Positions 36,960 through 47,829 of a DNA stretch of 64,000 bases are shown here, in pieces. This stretch comes from Sipunculus nudus (taxonomy: Eukaryota; Annelida; Sipuncula; Golfingiida; Sipunculidae). The notes below the pieces were generated by a model. The model did no database searches and was not told the DNA's origin. It saw only the letters and a program-made list of their open reading frames with translations. The translations under genes and the position numbers were made by a program. Each line of letters begins with the position of its first letter. The first letter of the stretch is position 1. The stretch spans positions 51,355,618 through 51,419,617 of the forward strand of contig CM049317.1 in NCBI GenBank assembly GCA_026874595.1, written 5' to 3'.

Positions 36960-37424
36960 TGTGCTACCGAGGCTGCGGAAATCTTGCGCTTCTAAAGAAG
37001 CTACTGGTTTTCCGGCTGCCTGCTTTGACCGTCTATGATGCACTTAAGCACTAGGTGGTGGGCCTGTCTGCTGAAAAAAAAAACTGCTGATGTGACTAGC
37101 AGCCAAACTAATGCCAGTCAACAAACACTCGACAGGCATCAGGCTCCGCCAAAAAAACACGTGTGGGGCCATTCTATCTGAGCCTGTGGCCTGTTCAAAC
37201 GGTTGCCGGGGCGATGAGCTGTCACTCAAAACGAAATGAACATTGGCTCCGTGTGTTCCTCGCTTGGCTAGTAAACAGTTTTGTCTTTTAGCACAGGGTC
37301 TCATCTGATTTGACCAAAATACAGTGCTCCCCTCTGGTGTAGCGATTCAGGATACGAGGTCAAAACAAACAGCGCTTACGATATAGGTAGTAGGCCTATA
37401 GTTTAAGCGCTGTGTAAAGAGCGC
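36960..37424 (+). mobile_element. Non-autonomous Mutator-like element, copy 2, with 10-bp target duplication
   Basis: AGGCGATTGC lies at 36950-36959 and again at 37425-37434. The inside matches copy 1 (17882-18572) at both ends but lacks about 220 bp from the middle. No coding capacity. Confidence 0.65.
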
Positions 37425-37439
37425 AGGCGATTGCATATA

Positions 37440-38484
37440 CATGTCTTTAGTTATGTAACCAGGAGGACTTGAGGCCATTTATTTGGAGTTCTCGAAACGC
37501 TTATCATGACGTTGAATCACGGTGCTGATATTATTTTCATAATAATTTCATATATTTTCTTATGTACACAGTCTGCTAAGCTTTAGCAGATGGAGCACAA
37601 ATTACATTCAATGTTCAAACGTGAATTTAACAGGATTACGGTTAATAACAGTAAATTAAGCTACAGGCGAGTGGTCAGTGAGCCCATATGTATATGCGTT
37701 CTTTTATTGAAACGTGTGTTCTGCTAAAAGTGGCTGGCGACTGTTCTTTAGCTAATTTTTAATATTTTGTGTGTTTTTAAATTGTACTCACGGTATGCCT
37801 GAAACACTTATGAATCAATCCTAATACACCCGGACCGATCCGTTATTTGTAATACATAGGTATATATCCGTTTCTTGATTAGGCCCGTTCTTCGTACAGC
37901 ACCCGCCCTTTAGATCATTATTCCTGCTTCACATTCTTTTACTGATATATATAATCTCCAGGGGATGCTATTTTTATACAAGAAGTTTTATATCAGACAA
38001 GCTAAAAATATGTGAAAAAATATATTAATTATCGAAAAACGATGTTTATATGTTAGAGGTTTATATTTGATTCCTCGGAAATTCCGAAATGTCACTGAAA
38101 ATACGATGTGAGTGTGCTTATTCATCTGTATTTCAATATCTCTACAACCTTTTGCAAGGTTTGTCAGACAATTTCAGATCAATTTTTTTATGAAATATTA
38201 TTAGGTGCCCTATTGCATAACCCAATATGTCTTACAAATTCATGCAAATTTCCGGTGTTTATATAGATATATCTTTTCTTATCGTTATATTGTCACAGGT
38301 ATGGCGTGCGTTCGATCCCCTTTGTAAATAACCAACATTATTTTAAATGGGATATACTACATTTTTTCTGCGAGGATGATTGGATTATACGGGTGTGTGC
38401 ATGAGTGGTGGGTTTTTAAGGGTATGATATTCCTGAGCATGCGTCTGCGTGCCGTCCACGCCTTTTGATCCTTCTTCCTTTCGT

Positions 38485-38538
<54 letters not shown>

Positions 38539-39300
38539 GTGTGTTTGTGTGTCTGCTGCAATAACCAACTGCTTTTCAGGGTGAAAAAAATTGTTAAATA
38601 AAGAACCAAGGTAAAGCAGGCAAGCACGGTAGCACAAATGTGATAGAAAAGTATGTAAATGTAGTGAGAGAGAACATAAATTAATCAAAACAAAGACCAT
38701 TTATGATAATAATGTTTATTACACGCAACACAAATAGTTTGAGTTAAATATTTTCACTCTTTATATATAAACAAACTGTCAACAAATAACTACACTTTAT
38801 GTGCCGCTTTTTAAGCAGTAAATACTTTCAGCAAGTCTTGAAGTCACGCCTGTTGTTCCGTCACACATTTTCATCACGAGCTGGTTCTGTGGTTATGATA
38901 CAAACATATTCTTAAAAAGTCAAATCAGGTATTGTAGGACATATATCAAACAGTTAACGTCTAAATTCTCGAAAACAACGCATAAACAAATTTACCCCAT
39001 CCTCCCCAAAATTGGATTGCGTTCTATACATCTTTATTACATCCTTTTATTTCATGTTTCTACCAGGCCTGGATGGGGTAAATATAACAGTACTTATCCT
39101 ATATACATTTTAAGCTGCAGCATCCTATTATACAGTTCATGATAACTGTGTCAGCCTTGGCTAGCCTTCAGTACTCAAGGCATGTATTGGAATGTTCTTA
39201 AAATCTACGACCTCTTTTCTACCCAGTTCTGCTTTGTTTATGGTAGTGTTCACAGGACAAAAAAATCAGCCCTCGGGACATATAGATAATAATTGTTACT
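37440..39300. other. No supported gene; downstream of gene B
   Basis: (TC)n at about 38487-38536. AATAAA motifs on the minus strand near 39033-39050 could serve gene B. Confidence 0.45.
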
Positions 39301-39328
39301 ACATGAATTCTAAATGAATATAGTTTTT

Positions 39329-39477
39329 TCACAGCAAATCTGATCCGGGTGTGTAACGATCCTTCCTGAGTCGAACCATTCTTTTAAGACCTATACAAAT
39401 GAGTAAAATAACTATGATGATAACCAAAACAATGATAACTATTATGGAACATGTCAATTTGGATTCCTTGCGGCCAT
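39329..39477 (-). CDS. Gene B exon 7, transmembrane helix, tail and stop
   Basis: Strong acceptor ccttttttccag|. It encodes about 23 hydrophobic residues (IIVIIVLVIIIVILLICIG), a basic stop-transfer (KRMVRLRKDR) and a short tail ending DLL before TGA at 39331-39329. Phase agrees with exon 6. Confidence 0.82.
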
Positions 39478-39781
39478 CTGGAAAAAAGGAAAAACATTAA
39501 GTCATCGAGTCCACATTCAAACCTTTATGTTTGGTATTCAAATTATTACTCGACTAAATGAAATATCATGAAAATACTTAATATTAACTCCGTGGTGATT
39601 AACTTGACCTACGACATATTTATTTATTTTGCAAACTTTATCCGAATATTGTTACTGTCCTTTGTCGATGTCTTTATTTAATCTGATTAAAGTCATAAAG
39701 TGTACGTGAAAATAAATACAACTTAAAACATGGATTTATAGAGTAATTAATAAACGAAAATTATATTACTCTCAAACTCAC

Positions 39782-39883
39782 CTCTTAATATAACAGTTTC
39801 AGTGCTGACGAGGTTTCCTTTATGAAGGGTATCCAACTTTTCATTCAATAAACTGTTGTTTCTTAGATGATGGATAGTACCCG
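39782..39883 (-). CDS. Gene B exon 6, stalk
   Basis: 102 nt, strong acceptor tttctttctctag| and donor g|gtgagtt, phase 1. It encodes a hydrophilic linker (RNNSLLNEKLDTLHKGN) without cysteines. Confidence 0.7.
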
Positions 39884-40681
39884 CTAGAGAAAGAAAAGTA
39901 CATACAAGTTTCATGATCATTCACTGTTGTATAATATACTGCGTTCTGAAGGTTTTATTTAACAAAAACATCGCAAAAGTATATAACGTTCAAAAACAAA
40001 CACACCATTCTCAAATATTAATCGTTACATCAGCTAGCTGAAGTGATGATTGTTGAAGATGATTTTCCCTACAGAATTCCTAGTATTCACAAGAAGAACG
40101 AAACCCTGTCTTTAAATAAAATCATGAACTGTTTTGGTAACATGTAAATACTAGCCCTTTCTCAGTTAGTCACTTTCAATGTAAAGGCTGCTAATTTTAA
40201 AATCATATATATCTAATATGTGTAATAAGCAGATGTTGAACAATGCAAATCTGCCATCAGATGCAAATACCTCAAGACTACTATGTTTATTTACATCGCC
40301 CTTCTTTCTTAAAATATAATTATTTATGATCATGTGCTTTTGTACGTTCAAATAAAGAATATATCGAAGAAGAATCTTCTGGAGTGCATGTTTCCAAATA
40401 CATGAAAAAAATTAGGAAAGATATCAGTCTGATTGCAGTATTACTCTACAAAGTACTACTTATTGTGTAGAACTGATTTTGAACAGTATTTTGCTGATTT
40501 TGCTGTCTGACCAAAAATATTACCGCAGTTGAATGTCGTAAACCATGAATCAATATTAAATTAAATTAAAGAGTTTTTGTACATTTGTCTCAAGACAAGT
40601 CCCTGAAAATAGTTGAAATAAAATGTAAATTATTTTCGAATTATATAGTAATGACATAAAAGGTAACTATTTTCGTGATCA

Positions 40682-40887
40682 AAAGCGGATCCGGGGGGGG
40701 GGGGGGGTCCGGACCCCCATTTTTAGCCGCCTCAATCTTTTTTAAGGCTTTCGGACCAATTTTTGCGGGCAGCCCCCCCCCCCCTCCTTTTTTCCTTTTT
40801 CGGGCCCTTTGGACCACTTTTTAGGTTTCGTCATTTGTCCTTATGAGTTGGACCCCTCCTTTTCCTAAATCTTTGAACCGCCCCTGG
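40682..40887 (+). repeat. Dispersed GGATCC-ended short element, copy 3, in gene B intron 5
   Basis: Begins aaaagcggatccggggg and ends tttgaaccgcccctgg, with the shared 'ggtttcgtcatttgtcct' inside. Confidence 0.65.
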
Positions 40888-40991
40888 CGATAATGGAATT
40901 GTTATGGATTTTCAAAATCTTGAGGTAAGAGAAGAAAACTTCAAATATTTTCCAGTTGTGGATTTGTCTGGAATATTGCAACGTTAAGTAC

Positions 40992-41150
40992 TTTTTATAA
41001 AGATGAAGTGATGTCTACTGCTACAGTTGACAGACTTCCAATAAAATCCGTCCTTGTACTTCTGAACAATGGCGCAGTCGTGGGAGGGATTCGGTTCATT
41101 GTCTGACCAAAAGTACCATTTAGTGAAATCTTCATTTTCAACATTGTTAT
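40992..41150 (-). CDS. Gene B exon 5, second half of CTLD2, final Cys lost
   Basis: 159 nt, weak acceptor gttgttgcag| and donor a|gtactta. EPNPSHDCAIVQKY and YWKSVNCSSRHHFI are as in gene A. The conserved Cys codon is TTT (40999-41001), giving FIFIK. Confidence 0.82.
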
Positions 41151-41197
41151 CTGCAACAACATCATTAATCCGTTTTGAAGGTGACAAACTTAACAGT

Positions 41198-41295
41198 AGG
41201 GGTGCTCGATATTATCGATATAGCGGTAAATCGCAATACCTTGTTTCGTATATTGCGTATCGCGTGACAGTTTTCAAATATCGATCTTTTTAGAT
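41198..41295 (+). repeat. Uninterrupted relative of the 17.8-kb host repeat, in gene B intron 4
   Basis: aggggtgctcgatattatcgatatagcggtaaat to cagttttcaaatatcgat is, in inverse, the sequence split by the nested element at 17882-18572. Confidence 0.6.
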
Positions 41296-41746
41296 ATGTT
41301 TTTAAAACTTACCTACAACTGATATTTTGTAGTAAAAATAATGGTTCTGTTGCAAATGTAGACATCTATATATGTTGAGATTAATGAAAGGCTTAAAGTG
41401 AAAGCCGCCACCGTGTCTTTGATGTTCAGTTGGAAATGTTCAAGCAGGCCTGATATACCATAGACCCACTCTCCGTCCAAGAAATGTGCATGTCTGCTCA
41501 ATGACTTATCGGTATACGAGAAAGATTTCCAAACAACAAAACAAAAAAAGTAACTAACATGTATATAGATATATACATTGCATGCTATTAACTTTTCATT
41601 ATAGGCAATTCATTAATGTCACAGATGGAAATAGGTATACCAGAAAACTAAACATATTCAAAATTATTATGAATGCGTTTTTATTTACTTGTGTTGTTAA
41701 ACATATTTTATGCGTAAATGAGCAAATTAACAAGGTTTACAATTAC

Positions 41747-42000
41747 CACTGTTGAAAGCCCACTGATCCTTGACTAGACTTGTCCAGTAACGCCTGCATG
41801 GTTTGTTGGATCGCTTCCTTATACTTGTGACAAGGTTAACGACTTGTTCCTCAGTTTTCATCACGGCCAGTCTGGTCTTCATGGCGATACACAATTACTG
41901 GCTTCAAACCAACTTCCGGCGTCACATCCCAGGATGTAACAGTTGTTGCCGTAACGGACACAGTTATGTGGCGACACCTGTGGCGGGCATTCGTGGCAAT
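41747..42000 (-). pseudogene. Gene B exon 4, first half of CTLD2, frameshifted
   Basis: 254 nt, not a multiple of three. Acceptor ttcatttaag| and donor g|gtaattg. It matches gene A exon 4 closely at the DNA level on both sides of a single missing base at about 41889-41894. Upstream reads CHECPPQV and GCDAGSWFEASN; beyond the lesion the next frame reads TRLAVMKTEEQVVNLV. Confidence 0.85.
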
Positions 42001-42628
42001 CTTAAATGAATAAATCACAGTACATCCATGTTTTCTGAGTATATAACCGTTTCAGACCTGCAATATTCATTTCGACAGACTATGCTTATATAATAAATGG
42101 ATATTTTATTTTTCTTAAAGATCTTAAACTTATCGGTCTTGACCTTTCAAGGTCATTCCTGGTCGTAAGGAAATTCTTCTAAAACTGGCGCATACAGATA
42201 GATGACCGATCACTGTAAAAACGCCTTGCTTTATTAATAAAACACAACCTTAAACTAAGCTTAAACTTGACCTCGTGTGTGTGGCGATACCTGGGATGGG
42301 CATACCTGGCAGTTCGAATTAGTTTCACACGAATTCCGGACACCTTAAATACAGGTGTCGTTACTTTCGTTGTCGTTGTCTCAGCTGGGGTTTTCCTATT
42401 GTATTTAGAGGAAGTCAGTGCAGAATAATTCAGCTATAAAATATATGAAGTTTCCTTAGTAATGCAACAGTAACATGCAGAAACTACTTTTATAAATAGA
42501 CACGATGGGCTGTAAAAACTATATAACATTGAGAATAGATTTGATAAATTTGGTTAACATTTCAGTTACGTATTTACTTTTTAAAAACAAACTACCATAA
42601 AGAACCGGTATATTACTGTAACAAATAC

Positions 42629-42751
42629 CTGTAATTTCGCAGATGTATCCATATCCTGAACGTTCACAAAAATCGCTGACGACAGCTTCATAACGGAGCT
42701 TCAGTAAAGCACAAGTCTTTTCTTTATAACGGTCTTCTTGAATTAGACCTC
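42629..42751 (-). CDS. Gene B exon 3, second half of CTLD1
   Basis: 123 nt, acceptor gttatttcag| and donor g|gtatttg. It encodes KTCALLKLRYEAVVSDFC and YGYICE, about two thirds identical to gene A exon 3. Confidence 0.87.
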
Positions 42752-43167
42752 CTGAAATAACAGTAAACATTAGTCGCTGATTGCATGAAATTGGTCATAT
42801 CACTATCCGGTGATAGGTTTATGCGAGATTAATGATGTTAAAAGGTAATTTCTACTGGTAATATCACTGTAAATTGTAATTGTAATGGAGGACAAGCATA
42901 TTGCTAAAGTACCAGCGACACATATTCTTTCATCAGAGAATCTATGAACGTTACAGACTTGGTGAATTTTGATGCAAACATTTTGCATACTTTGCATTTA
43001 CTTCGAAACCTTATGCAATAATATAAACAGCTATATGTTTTAACTGAAGAATTCGAACGCTCTGTTTTCCCAATGAGGAAATTATATTTTTATGATTTTT
43101 CATTACACTAATATTCCGTTAATCGCTCCTGTTTATATTCCTAATAATATATAACATGCCAACATAC

Positions 43168-43425
43168 TATAATGTGTTCCATCAGTGTTTGCCCAGTCAG
43201 AGAGCTTGGTTTTCCCCAGGGCTAGCCATGTCTCGTTTAGTCCAATTCTCTTCATATAGATACCGAGATCACGATTGAAAGACATCATGTCTGCACCGGA
43301 TGTTGGCGCAGGCAGGGACAAGGGTCCATGAGTCAGAGACTTACATGTGTTTTCCGCTTCATTGAATGTCTTGGCTGCTTTAAGATGTTTAAACGTTGGT
43401 GCTATCGGCGCTCCCTCTGTGGAGA
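43168..43425 (-). CDS. Gene B exon 2, first half of CTLD1
   Basis: 258 nt as in gene A, acceptor cctttcaaag| and donor a|gtatgtt. It encodes NEAENTCKSL, LPAPTSG, ETWLALGK and LSDWANTD. The frame is open. Confidence 0.83.
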
Positions 43426-43429
43426 CTTT

Positions 43430-44309
43430 GAAAGGACGACAGAAACACATGCATAAATCGTTCTTAACAATCGGTAACAATACTGAGTAATTTTCGTAAT
43501 TAAAATACAATGACAAGAATATTCACATCAACCAAGTTCTTTGTGATATGTTACAAATTAATTAAATCACATTCTTATACTATGTCACAAGGCAGTTTGG
43601 TACTATAGTCAAATGGAGCTATAATCCCTCGGTGAAACTTCCATTACAGAATGTATAAATATGAAACAAATTCAAAATATGATTCAACAAACCAACAATT
43701 TTTTTTTGCATCTTAAGTAAAATTTAATCGTATATGATTTTTAAAAAAAAAATCACATGAAACGGTATGTGTATGTATTTAATTTCACTCACATCAAAGT
43801 CCCGAAGAACTAAATCGAACCAAAAGCTGTATATTTGTACCCGGGGCCTATCGCGGTGACCTCTTTAGACCTGCATTCAGGAGCAGGCTTAAATTACACA
43901 CCTAGAGAGTCGCATGCTGTAGTACTAAGAGCCTTGCAGTCCAAGCGGGACTGGTGCTTCAATTCTGCTTTGTAGTTCCAAACTGCCTTGTGTAAACAGC
44001 ATATTTAGGCCTACTTTCCACGTACGCCTTTTGTGCGCTTTATTGCATGCACAAACGTCGAGACGGTACAGACATTGATACATTTTCATGCAAGTGTTCC
44101 TCTGCTTGAGTCAATGCTCTGTAGAAAGGTCTGTCCGCGTTTGACTCTCCTATTCGTCGTTGCTCCTGACGTCATCTCATCAAAATCACCTGGGCGTGGT
44201 TTTTTTACGAGGCCTGTGACAGCTTACTTCATTTGTGGTTTTAGGCAACTGTCCATATCACTTTAATCTATCATAATTGTTATTTTAACAGTTGCGTTAG
44301 GGTGACCTA
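43430..44309. other. Expected position of gene B exon 1; none recognised
   Basis: In gene A exon 1 lies 300 bp before exon 2. Here no ATG with a hydrophobic run and a phase-1 donor was seen. Exon 1 may be lost or farther upstream. Confidence 0.4.
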
Positions 44310-46210
44310 CCTTATATATATTGCTTAGGTTCGAGGAAGCAGTCTACAGTAGTACAGATTTTTCATGTGTCAGGACATGTTTCAGATCGTCAGGATTCTT
44401 TACGGAAATATACTCATTGAATATTTCTTAGTCATTTTCCTAACCTATGGTATTGGGGAATCAATAAAAGATCATGTATCCAAACCTGTGCCGACTTCTT
44501 GGTCTCATGTGTGAAGAAATGTTCGGTTCTTTGGCGATTTCCCATGAGAAGCCCATGTCCTCTGGAGGTCATCTTGAAAATACTGATCTTTTCATGAAAT
44601 ACATAACGTACTACTAGAAATAACAGTTAGCCAAAATGCTACATTATATATACTGTGATCCCATGAATACATTTATTATGTATGTATTCGTCTTTAAAGG
44701 AGTTGTTGTGACATAATTACTTTGGCATAAATCACTGTTCCGGTTTTTACAATTGTAATTCAGTTTAAGGCGTATCCCTGTTACTTTAATTTCAATCTGA
44801 TCAATATTTCTACCATGCCTAGGTATGAGGACTTACCTGATACACATTAGTAGTCCTTGGTTCAAGGGGATCGCTTCTGTATTATACATTTGCGTCAAGT
44901 TCTATATTTCAGGATTGATTTCGGAGATTCTCTCAGAATATCTCTCAATCACAATCTAATTATTTAATTAGGTGGCAGTTTCTTTGCTTATCATACCCTG
45001 TGCTGTCTTCTATAAATTTGCACCCGCAGGGGATGTTTGTAGAGGCCATAGCTGCTGTGAAGCCATCTTAAAAAAATGATCTTTGAATGAAAAATGACCA
45101 GCCTGAAATACAAAGTGCCGCAAATTACATATGCGCAATATCATATACAGTTATTATGTTTTATATCCTCGGATATTCGGCTGTATCACAGCCTTCTGTG
45201 ATCGGATTTCAAATTCCAACAGGTTCAACAAACGACAGTCTATGTTACTTCTGGTTCAACTTCATAATGATTTAATCAGAAGATTATGGGGACCTACCAT
45301 ATGCAATTGCTCGTTCTTGTTCTGGTTCCAGAATGTCCCTCAGCATAATTCTCTTCTGTGATACAGAGACTGTACGAGCCATACTTTGTACCAGGGTCTC
45401 ATGATTCATTAGGAAATATGGAATATTTCTTAATCATAATTTGAAATCTTCGATAAGTTTGAGGTGTTCGCCGTCCTCCGTTTATTTCAATAAAAGTTTT
45501 GTGACCAGTTGTCTCTCGTGAACTTGTCCCTGCAGATTTACCTCGGTAGCCCTTGGGAGGTTTCTTCGTCTTGCGTACAAAGTTGAAGAACATTTTCGTC
45601 CTGTTGCAACTATCTTGAAAATACTGGTATTTGCATTAAATGTATATACAACAAAGTGAAAAAGCAATATCATTTAAACCGGATACCTCAGAAATGTAAT
45701 TATAAAGTTTGCAACCCTTCAGATTTGTCTTTTTTCTCAGGTATTAAATATCCGATCTCAAAATCGCTCTGATTCAGAAAACGTCTTTCCATGTCACGTT
45801 TTACTCATCTTGATGAATATATAAACCGATTATTCTTATGGGAACATACCTTATACATATATCTGATTCTTGATTTCGTTCCAGAAGGTGCCTAGGCATA
45901 GTCTTATTCTGTAGCACATATCTTACATGGGCCAGGAAAGGTTCAAGGGTCTCAGGACTCCTTCGAAATACGTATTATTTGTCAGTGAAGTTTTTAATAT
46001 TTGATGAGGTGGTATTATGTTCCATCTTCCTTTTTCTTCAATAAAATGTCTTCCATCCTGCATTAATTATGTTTGACAAACCTGTGTCGGCACCGTGGAA
46101 TGATTGACTCTTCAGAGACATCTTTGTCTTCTGTACAAAGGTGAGGAAAATCGCCTGCCCTGTTGAAGCCATCTTGGATATTTTCTTGACATACATACAG
46201 CCACAAATAA
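44310..46210 (-). repeat. Four diverged exon-like tandem units
   Basis: On the minus strand each unit begins near 'ttttcaagatggcttcaacag' or a variant and ends at a good donor. The donors lie near 45849 (ataag|gtatgtt), 45298 (catatg|gtaggtc), 44836 (atcag|gtaagtc) and 44311 (ataag|gtaggtc). Units 1, 3 and 4 share 'ttttattga' and 'tgagaccc'-like words; units 3 and 4 share 'ttctggaac' and 'cctttgtac'-like words. Unit frames are mostly broken. It could be an ancient multi-exon locus or a transposon array. Not recognised. Confidence 0.45.
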
Positions 46211-47208
46211 TAAACAATTGAACATGCTACATTATGTGATTGCAATGTACATGTTACTCTTTTCTGCTCGATAATGTTCAGCGCGATTAAAGTCAACGTA
46301 CATGGAAAGCTGGCCTAAATCAATTCAGCATGTATACTATACATCTAATTCCCAAACAAAGGTACTCAGTACACTTTTATATTTCTGTGCTAAAAAACAA
46401 ACAATTATCGTACCTCATATGTTATTATTTTGCATTTATTTAATATCTTTTAAGGATGTCTATTGTAACACCCATATCTAAGCCTTACCTTGCCTTTGAT
46501 TTATGTTCAATGTACATAATAAGATGCAGCATATCAACACTTTCTTCTGATTCTGCAAAATAATTATTAAGTTATCATTATTAATATATAACTCATCATC
46601 TGAGAAAAAAATAGAGTAAAATACGTTTGCAAGATCTCTTTTACTGCTCCAGTCACATTGTCGACGAAATGTAGAAAAACGTATCTAACTAACTTTAAGG
46701 ATTAAGCGAAATGAAACACATTTATTTCATAACAAAAATCGGTTCAAAATTCAACGTATATTATACGGTTAGATAAATGCATGATATCTTTATCCTACCA
46801 TATTTTGTATTCTGTATAATCTCTCACTTTCAAGTTATTTCCGTTTCAGCTTCTGAAAGAGGATAAAAATGTATTGTTAGACAATCGTTAGCTGCAGGAT
46901 TCAGTCTAAAATATTAGAGAGGGCAAGGGATTTTTTTTTTGACAGGCTGATCAGCTGAATCAGACTTGGCATTATTAAAAAAAATCTATTTCTTTTTAAG
47001 AATTGTATTGGTGGAGATAACCAACTCCATTTTTAATGCTTGCTTAACTTAGCACTCTGTACATCTGTAGAATTCCACTTCAGCATCGAACTACATTACA
47101 CTGACTTATACGCGATAATCCTATGTTGAACCAGGTTTCAACCCCATCGCGGGTCATAACACCGAGGAACCTCCGACAGCCGGACTCGTTAGTGAGTGAA
47201 ACACAGTT
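46211..47208. other. No supported gene
   Basis: AT-rich sequence with a good minus-strand donor-like site near 46491 (gcaag|gtaaggc), perhaps a further remnant of the tandem units. Confidence 0.4.
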
Positions 47209-47345
47209 TTGAGCACAGTCTACCTATTAAGCCTGCGGAGCACTCACCCTGGGGGGGGGGGGGGGGTCGTGTTAACTCTCACCGCCTCAATTGAGATTCG
47301 ATGTCACGATCTCTCGGCAATGAGACCTGAGCTGTCCTCTAGACC
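47209..47345 (-). repeat. Inverted SINE-like copy with poly-G insertion
   Basis: Read in reverse it gives cattgccgagagatcgtgac, atcgaatctcaattgaggcgg, a C-run, then agggtgagtgctccgcagg, matching the tRNA-like head and core of the copies at 28.4 and 57.6 kb. Confidence 0.55.
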
Positions 47346-47594
47346 ATGGAAATATCTACACTGCCGAACATGTCGAGAAACTGAAATTTCGCGAATTGGC
47401 GAGGACCGACCTTTCGCGCGAGCATGTAATTTCCGCATATTACTTGTGGTAACGTTTTCCACACGCACATATCGTAACCTGAATAACATGCCGTATAATG
47501 TGGGGTTTATTGTCGTAGTAGTTTCGTGAGACACTTGGTGAAAGACGAATCATTATTCGTCCAAACACTTAAAAAGTCACATAAGTGATCGGTG

Positions 47595-47823
47595 AAATCT
47601 AAATAAGTGTACAGACAACATTAAAAAAAGGATTCTGAATTCTTTACCGATTAATTTAGCTTTAGCCATGATGGGATTAGCATATCATTTTAAATTACAA
47701 TCAACTAAAATCTAAATAAGTGCACAGACAAAATTTAAAAATAATGATTCTGAATTTACCAATTAATTAAGCTTTAACCATGATGGGATTTTTTAAAATT
47801 GGCATATCATATTAAATTACAAT
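47595..47823. repeat. Tandem duplication of about 112 bp
   Basis: 'aaatctaaataagtgtacagac', 'ggattctgaatt', 'agctttagccatgatgggatt' and 'gcatatcattttaaattacaat' each occur twice in the same order. Confidence 0.85.
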
Positions 47824-47829
47824 AAACCT

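Larger units (their letters stand above)
39329..43425 (-). pseudogene. Gene B: tandem CTLD type I receptor paralogue with a frameshift (probable pseudogene or null allele)
   Basis: Exons in transcript order: 43425-43168 (258 nt), 42751-42629 (123), 42000-41747 (254), 41150-40992 (159), 39883-39782 (102), 39477-39329 (149, with TGA). The order is CTLD1, CTLD2, stalk, membrane helix, tail, as in gene A. All junctions are phase 1. No exon 1 (signal peptide) was recognised upstream. Exon 4 has lost one base at about 41889-41894, so the frame stops at a TGA (41881-41879) inside CTLD2. The lost frame stays open and gene-A-like beyond the lesion. Exon 5 ends FIF instead of FIC, so the last disulphide cysteine is missing. 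Intact splice sites and an intact membrane exon suggest the damage is recent. A sequencing or assembly error at the indel remains possible. Confidence 0.8.

Noticed and set aside
41313-41501. Antisense frame with HFLDGEWVYGISG in gene B intron 4, resembling a CTLD exon end
   Set aside because: No acceptor in the right phase, no conserved cysteines and no counterpart in gene A.
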